This document shows, in pieces, positions 6,385 through 9,955 of a DNA stretch of 9,955 bases (within the stretch, counting starts at the first letter, position 1; each line of letters opens with the position of its first letter). Both the position numbers and the translations under genes were made by a program. The stretch spans positions 1 through 9,955 of the forward strand of contig JACREA010000172.1 of assembly GCA_016218465.1 (NCBI GenBank), written 5' to 3'. Under the pieces are notes generated by a model. The model was not told the origin of the DNA. It was given only the letters and a program-made list of their open reading frames with translations, and searched no databases. This stretch comes from Nitrosomonadales bacterium. Lineage in GTDB: Bacteria > Pseudomonadota > Gammaproteobacteria > Burkholderiales > Gallionellaceae.

Positions 6385-7601
6385 TATTCGCGATGCTCGG
6401 CGAAGCCTGGCGCGCGATGGGCGCGAACCGTCTGCGCACAATGCTCACCATGCTTGGCATGGTGATCGGCGTCGGTGCGGTGGTGCTGATGATGTCCATC
6501 GGGCAAGGCGCACAATATGCGATCAAACAAACCATCGCCGCGATGGGCAGCAACCTTTTCATACTGCTTTCCGGCAGTACATCGACGGGCGGTGTTCGTT
6601 CCGGTGGCGGCGGCAATCTCACCTTGACGGTCGGCGATGCGGATGCAATCTCAGAACTGTCCGGTGTGCAAGCCGTCGCGCCGATACATCCCGGCAGCGC
6701 ACAAATCGTGTATGGGCCGAACAACTGGAACACCTCCATAATCGGCACTACTCCGAAATATCTGGATGCGCGTTCATGGTCGGTGATTTCCGGATCTGCT
6801 TTTACCGACTCGGATGTGCGCTCGGCCACGCGCGTCGCGCTGATCGGCAAGACTGCTGCTGAAAACCTGTTCGGCGATGAAGACCCGGTCGGCAAGACCT
6901 TCCGCATCCGGCAAAGCCCATTCGTCGTTCTGGGGACGTTGGCTGTCAAAGGCCAGGGAATGGATGGCCGTGATCAGGACGACACCATCCTCATCCCGCT
7001 GACCACTGCGCAGCGCCAGGTATTCGGTTCACAGTTTCCGGGATCGGTGCGCATGATCATGGTGCAGACCGCTACACAGGAAATTATGCCCACAGTGGAA
7101 AAATCCATGACCGAGCTGCTGCGTCAGCGGCACCGGATACGCGAAGGCATGGATAACGATTTCTTCCTGCGCAATCTCACCGCCGCAGCGGATTCTGCCG
7201 CAGAAAGCACACGCATCATGTCGCTGCTGCTAGGCGCGATTGCTTCGGTTTCACTGCTGGTGGGCGGTATCGGCATCATGAACATCATGCTGGTCTCGGT
7301 GACCGAGCGTACCCGTGAGATCGGCATCCGTATGGCGATTGGCGCTCGCGAACGCGACATCCTGCTGCAATTCCTGCTGGAAGCCATCATCATTTCGGTG
7401 GTCGGTTGTTTTATCGGGCTGTTATTGGGCATCGGCGGCGCGCTGCTTGTCAATGAATTGACCGGCACGATGGTCATCATCTCGGCCAGTTCGGTCGTCG
7501 TGGCTTTCAGCGTCGCAGCAACGGTGGGTATCTTCTTCGGTTTTTATCCGGCACGCAAAGCCGCCCAGCTTGATCCGATAGAAGCATTGCGCTATCAGTA
7601 A
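6381..7601 (+). CDS. MacB-type ABC transporter permease (FtsX family)
   Basis: A 406-aa inner-membrane subunit, equivalent to the C-terminal two thirds of MacB. The N-terminal motif GANRLRTMLTMLGMVIGVGAVVLM gives the first membrane helix (about 21-42). A large periplasmic MacB_PCD domain follows (about 43-275). Three more helices lie at about 279-303, 330-355 and 366-388 in the FtsX domain, which includes NIMLVSVTERTREIGIRMAIGA and ends ARKAAQLDPIEALRYQ. That order, TM1 - periplasmic domain - TM2-4, is the mechanotransmission fold of MacB and LolC/E. It should pair with the preceding ATPase as a dimer and dock with the MacA-type adaptor. MacAB-like pumps export macrolides, peptides, lipids or siderophores; nothing here identifies the substrate. 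GAGG lies 7 nt before the ATG. Confidence 0.93.
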   Translation: MIFAMLGEAWRAMGANRLRTMLTMLGMVIGVGAVVLMMSIGQGAQYAIKQTIAAMGSNLFILLSGSTSTGGVRSGGGGNLTLTVGDADAISELSGVQAVAPIHPGSAQIVYGPNNWNTSIIGTTPKYLDARSWSVISGSAFTDSDVRSATRVALIGKTAAENLFGDEDPVGKTFRIRQSPFVVLGTLAVKGQGMDGRDQDDTILIPLTTAQRQVFGSQFPGSVRMIMVQTATQEIMPTVEKSMTELLRQRHRIREGMDNDFFLRNLTAAADSAAESTRIMSLLLGAIASVSLLVGGIGIMNIMLVSVTERTREIGIRMAIGARERDILLQFLLEAIIISVVGCFIGLLLGIGGALLVNELTGTMVIISASSVVVAFSVAATVGIFFGFYPARKAAQLDPIEALRYQ

Positions 7602-7660
7602 AGCGTGCCCATAAATAATTCAATCGCACATCAATCCACAGTAGAAAATCAGATTCAGAT

Positions 7661-7664
7661 AAGG
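7661..7664 (+). promoter_or_regulatory. Ribosome binding site of the second adaptor gene
   Basis: AAGG with a 7-nt spacer to ATG 7672 supports this start over the in-frame ATG at 7681. The 70-nt gap that precedes the gene (7602-7671) has no hairpin terminator and no convincing promoter, so read-through from the permease is the simplest assumption. Confidence 0.5.
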
Positions 7665-7671
7665 TTTTTAA

Positions 7672-8970
7672 ATGAAAGTTATGTCCCAAACAGAATCTTC
7701 GGCAAAACCCGCGATCCGCACCAAGCAGCGCAAGCGGATTGCGCTGGCCGCTATTCTGTTTATTGCGCTGGCCGCTGGAATCTGGTTCTGGCAAGCCGGC
7801 AGCTCCACAACCAAACCCAAGGGAGCCGGCGTTGTCCAAGTGGTAAGCGCCCCGATTACACTGGCCGATGTATCGGTCAGGCTCACAGCCAACGGCACGG
7901 TATCAGCTCAGCAAACCGTTGATGTGCGGCCGCAGATCAGTGCCACGATCAAAGCCGTGCGTATCAAGGAAGGACAGTTTGTGCGCATGGGAGACCAGTT
8001 ATTCACCCTTGATTCGCGTACCGAGGAAGCCAATCTCAGCAAGGCCGAGGCACAAGTTCTAAAAGATCGTTCCGACCTGATGAATGCCGAGAGGAATCTT
8101 GAACGTCAGCGCGAGTTGTTCCGGCAAGAGTTCATTTCGCAGTCCGAGTTTGATGCAGCGCAAAATCAAGTGAACGTATCACGTGGCCAACTTGCGGTCG
8201 ATCTTGCTTCTGTGGAGGCAAGCCGTGTGGCGCGCAGTTTTGACGAGATCACAGCGCCGATTACCGGACGCACTGGCGGCATTTCGGTATATCCGGGAAG
8301 TCTGGTACAGCCAGGCACCTCGAGCGCGAGTGGCGCCGTGCTGGTGAGTATTACGCAGATCGACCCGATCAATGTCAACTTCACATTGCCTGAACGAGAG
8401 CTTGCAGAATTACAGCAAGCCTTTGCCAAAGGCAAAGTGCCTGTCATCTCAAAACTGGATTTGCCCGGTCAAGCAGACTTGGTAGGCACCTTGGCATTCA
8501 TCGACAATGCGGTAGATGTGGCAAGCGGCACTATCCGCCTTAAGGCAGAGTTCCCCAACGCTGACCATCGCCTCTGGCCAGGGATGTTTGTCACGGTGGC
8601 ACTTTCACCGCGCACACTGGTTGGCGCCCTCACAGTTCCTGCGCAAGCTGTGCAGACCGGCCCGGAAAAGAAATTTCTTTATGTGATCGGGAGTGATCGA
8701 AAAGTGGAATCGCAGCCAGTCTCTGTGCGCCTGATCCAGGACGGTATCGCAGTAATCGAAGGTGTCGTGCCTGGGGCGCGCGTCGTTGTAGAAGGCGCAC
8801 AGAATCTCAGGCCAGGTAGTGTGGTGGCGGAGTCAGAGGACATAACCAGCGACTCGGCTGGCGTCGTTGGACAGCCTAGTCGAATGGCTAGTAGTTCCAC
8901 CAGAGGATTGAGGACTGAGGACAGACAAAACAAAAGCGCTACAAAACCCGACAGCGCAGGCAAGCAATGA
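7672..8970 (+). CDS. RND efflux periplasmic adaptor, MdtA/AcrA type
   Basis: A 432-aa membrane-fusion protein that should link the RND pump encoded next to an outer-membrane channel. A basic N-terminus (KQRKR) precedes a membrane anchor at about 22-40; there is no lipobox cysteine, so it is anchored by a helix rather than by lipid. Lipoyl half-motifs are at about 80-113 (VDVRPQISATIKAVRIKEGQ) and 187-225 (APITGRTGGISVYPGSLVQPG), with a helical hairpin between them (115-185). The barrel follows, with ITQIDPINVNFTLPE and LWPGMFVTVAL, and then a membrane-proximal domain ending near 385 (VVVEGAQNLRPG). TGRTGGISVYPG and the ITQIDPI stretch are typical of the MdtA/MexA class and unlike the MacA-type protein at 4170. 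The last 45 residues are a charged, poorly conserved tail. The stop overlaps the RND start (ATGA). Confidence 0.93.
   Translation: MKVMSQTESSAKPAIRTKQRKRIALAAILFIALAAGIWFWQAGSSTTKPKGAGVVQVVSAPITLADVSVRLTANGTVSAQQTVDVRPQISATIKAVRIKEGQFVRMGDQLFTLDSRTEEANLSKAEAQVLKDRSDLMNAERNLERQRELFRQEFISQSEFDAAQNQVNVSRGQLAVDLASVEASRVARSFDEITAPITGRTGGISVYPGSLVQPGTSSASGAVLVSITQIDPINVNFTLPERELAELQQAFAKGKVPVISKLDLPGQADLVGTLAFIDNAVDVASGTIRLKAEFPNADHRLWPGMFVTVALSPRTLVGALTVPAQAVQTGPEKKFLYVIGSDRKVESQPVSVRLIQDGIAVIEGVVPGARVVVEGAQNLRPGSVVAESEDITSDSAGVVGQPSRMASSSTRGLRTEDRQNKSATKPDSAGKQ
8903..8923 (+). repeat. Triple heptamer repeat in the adaptor C-terminal tail
   Basis: Three head-to-tail units, GAGGATT, GAGGACT and GAGGACA, lie in the region coding for the nonconserved tail (around residues 411-417, RGLRTED). 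A 7-bp unit is not a multiple of three, so gain or loss of one unit would shift the frame, change the tail and remove the stop/start coupling to the RND gene. Whether copy number varies is unknown. Confidence 0.5.
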
Positions 8971-9955
8971 ATCTTTCCGAGCTGTGTATCCGCCGCCCGG
9001 TCTTGACGGTGCTGTTGTCGGCCTCCGTTGTGGTGGCTGGAATTCTTGCCTACGGCAGCATACCCATTGCCGCGTTGCCGAGTTACGATACCCCCACCAT
9101 CTCGGTCAACGCAACGCTTCCCGGCGCCAGTCCGGAAACCATGGCATCTTCGGTGGCCACGCAACTCGAACGCCAGTTCTCCACGATCTCCGGCCTGGCC
9201 GTAATCAGCTCGACAAGCACGCTGGGCAACACCTCGATCACGCTGGAATTCGATCAGAACCGGAATATCGACAGCGCATCCATCGATGTGCAGGCGGCGT
9301 TGCTGCGTGCGCAGCGATCCCTGCCTGTCGAAATGACCTCGCCGCCATCCTATCGCAAGGTCAACCCCGCCGACTCACCCATCATTTTTCTCACCCTGAC
9401 ATCGCCTTCGATGCCGCTCTCGGATTTGAACAGTTTCGCCGATAATCTTATTTCGCCGACGCTCTCCACGCTTTCCGGCGTAGCGCAGGTCAACATCAAC
9501 GGGCAGAAAAAATTTGCCGTGAGAGTGCGCGTAATGCCGGGGGCGCTTGCGGCGCGCAACCTGACTGTCAATGACATTGCCAATGCGTTGAGTAGCGCCA
9601 ACGCCAATTCACCGGTCGGCACGCTCGAGGGGCCGCGCCAGACGCTCATCATCCAGGCCAACCGCCAGCTCGGCAACGCCGCCGCGTTTGCCAATCTGAT
9701 TGTGGCCACCTCCCCCGGCGGCGCCCCGGTGCGGCTCTCCGAGGTTGCGGAAGTCGAGGACAGCGTGGAATCGGTGAAGACGGCAAGCTGGGCCAACGGC
9801 GAACGCGCCATCACGCTTTCGGTGCAACGACAGCCGGGCGCGAATACCGTCGCGACGGTGGATGCGATCAAGGCGGCTATGCCCGGACTCATTGCCCAGA
9901 TGCCGTCGTCGGTTCAGCTCAAGCTGCGCAGTGACCGCTCTATATCCATCCGCAA
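8967..9955 (+). CDS. RND inner-membrane efflux transporter, HAE1/MdtB-MdtC type (partial, cut by window edge)
   Basis: The frame is open to the right edge: 329 complete codons of a protein normally about 1030 aa. It starts at the ATG overlapping the adaptor's stop, with weak AGG upstream. The N-terminus MNLSELCIRRPVLTVLL is the standard first helix. The porter domain follows with LPSYDTPTISVNATLPGASPETMASSVATQLERQFSTISGL, then SLPVEMTSPPSYRKVNPADSPI, and VRLSEVAEVEDSVESVKTASW near the cut. The SPPSYRKVNPADSPI and SDRSISIR stretches resemble MdtB/MdtC/MuxB-C more than AcrB. It should be a proton-driven trimer exporting hydrophobic drugs or related molecules. The proton-relay residues of TM4 and TM10 lie outside the window, so activity cannot be judged, nor whether a second RND subunit follows. 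Confidence 0.95.
   Translation, partial: MNLSELCIRRPVLTVLLSASVVVAGILAYGSIPIAALPSYDTPTISVNATLPGASPETMASSVATQLERQFSTISGLAVISSTSTLGNTSITLEFDQNRNIDSASIDVQAALLRAQRSLPVEMTSPPSYRKVNPADSPIIFLTLTSPSMPLSDLNSFADNLISPTLSTLSGVAQVNINGQKKFAVRVRVMPGALAARNLTVNDIANALSSANANSPVGTLEGPRQTLIIQANRQLGNAAAFANLIVATSPGGAPVRLSEVAEVEDSVESVKTASWANGERAITLSVQRQPGANTVATVDAIKAAMPGLIAQMPSSVQLKLRSDRSISIR

Noticed and set aside
7602..7671. Promoter or terminator between permease and second adaptor
   Set aside because: TTGCGC and ATAAAT-like boxes are present but their spacing is poor, and there is no stem-loop; not enough to call either.

Overview
The window reads as chromosomal DNA of a Gram-negative proteobacterium. Every large gene encodes an envelope protein: an outer-membrane receptor, a TolC-type channel, two periplasmic adaptors, an ABC exporter and an RND pump. 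The composition, the REP-like element and the palindromic repeat with an ATTCCCGC...GCGGGAAT core suggest a betaproteobacterium, perhaps Nitrosomonadales or Gallionellaceae. That placement is an inference from repeat style and protein flavour, not a demonstrated identity.

Layout, left to right. Positions 1-319 are non-coding and hold a 17-bp palindrome (54-70) and a REP-like double hairpin (224-278). A TonB-dependent receptor of the OprC/NosA copper family lies on the minus strand (320-2362). Both pairs of copper-ligand residues known from OprC are visible in it. A divergent intergenic region (2363-2748) contains two overlapping copies, and perhaps a third degraded one, of the palindrome seen at 54-70. 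They sit just upstream of the receptor's likely promoter.

From 2749 to the right edge, six recognisable genes run on the plus strand: a TolC-family channel; a MacA-type adaptor; a 235-aa ABC ATPase and a 406-aa MacB-type permease, which are separate polypeptides rather than one fused MacB; a second adaptor of the MdtA/AcrA type; and the first third of an RND inner-membrane transporter (8967 to the edge) that runs out of the window. Junctions are tight (8-nt gap, ATGA overlaps) except at three places. A 117-bp element with perfect 29-bp inverted ends separates the MacA-type gene from the ATPase. A 95-bp near-duplication containing a 32-codon ORF separates ATPase and permease. A 70-nt gap separates permease and second adaptor.

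Together the plus-strand genes can build one MacAB-TolC-like ABC efflux complex and one RND efflux complex, which could share the single TolC-type channel. The divergent copper receptor and the repeated operator-like palindromes raise the possibility of a metal-linked regulon, such as uptake coupled to export of a ligand or toxic metal. That link is a hypothesis. The families are all known; the less ordinary parts are the palindrome set, the two structured insertions inside the efflux operon, and the small ORF.
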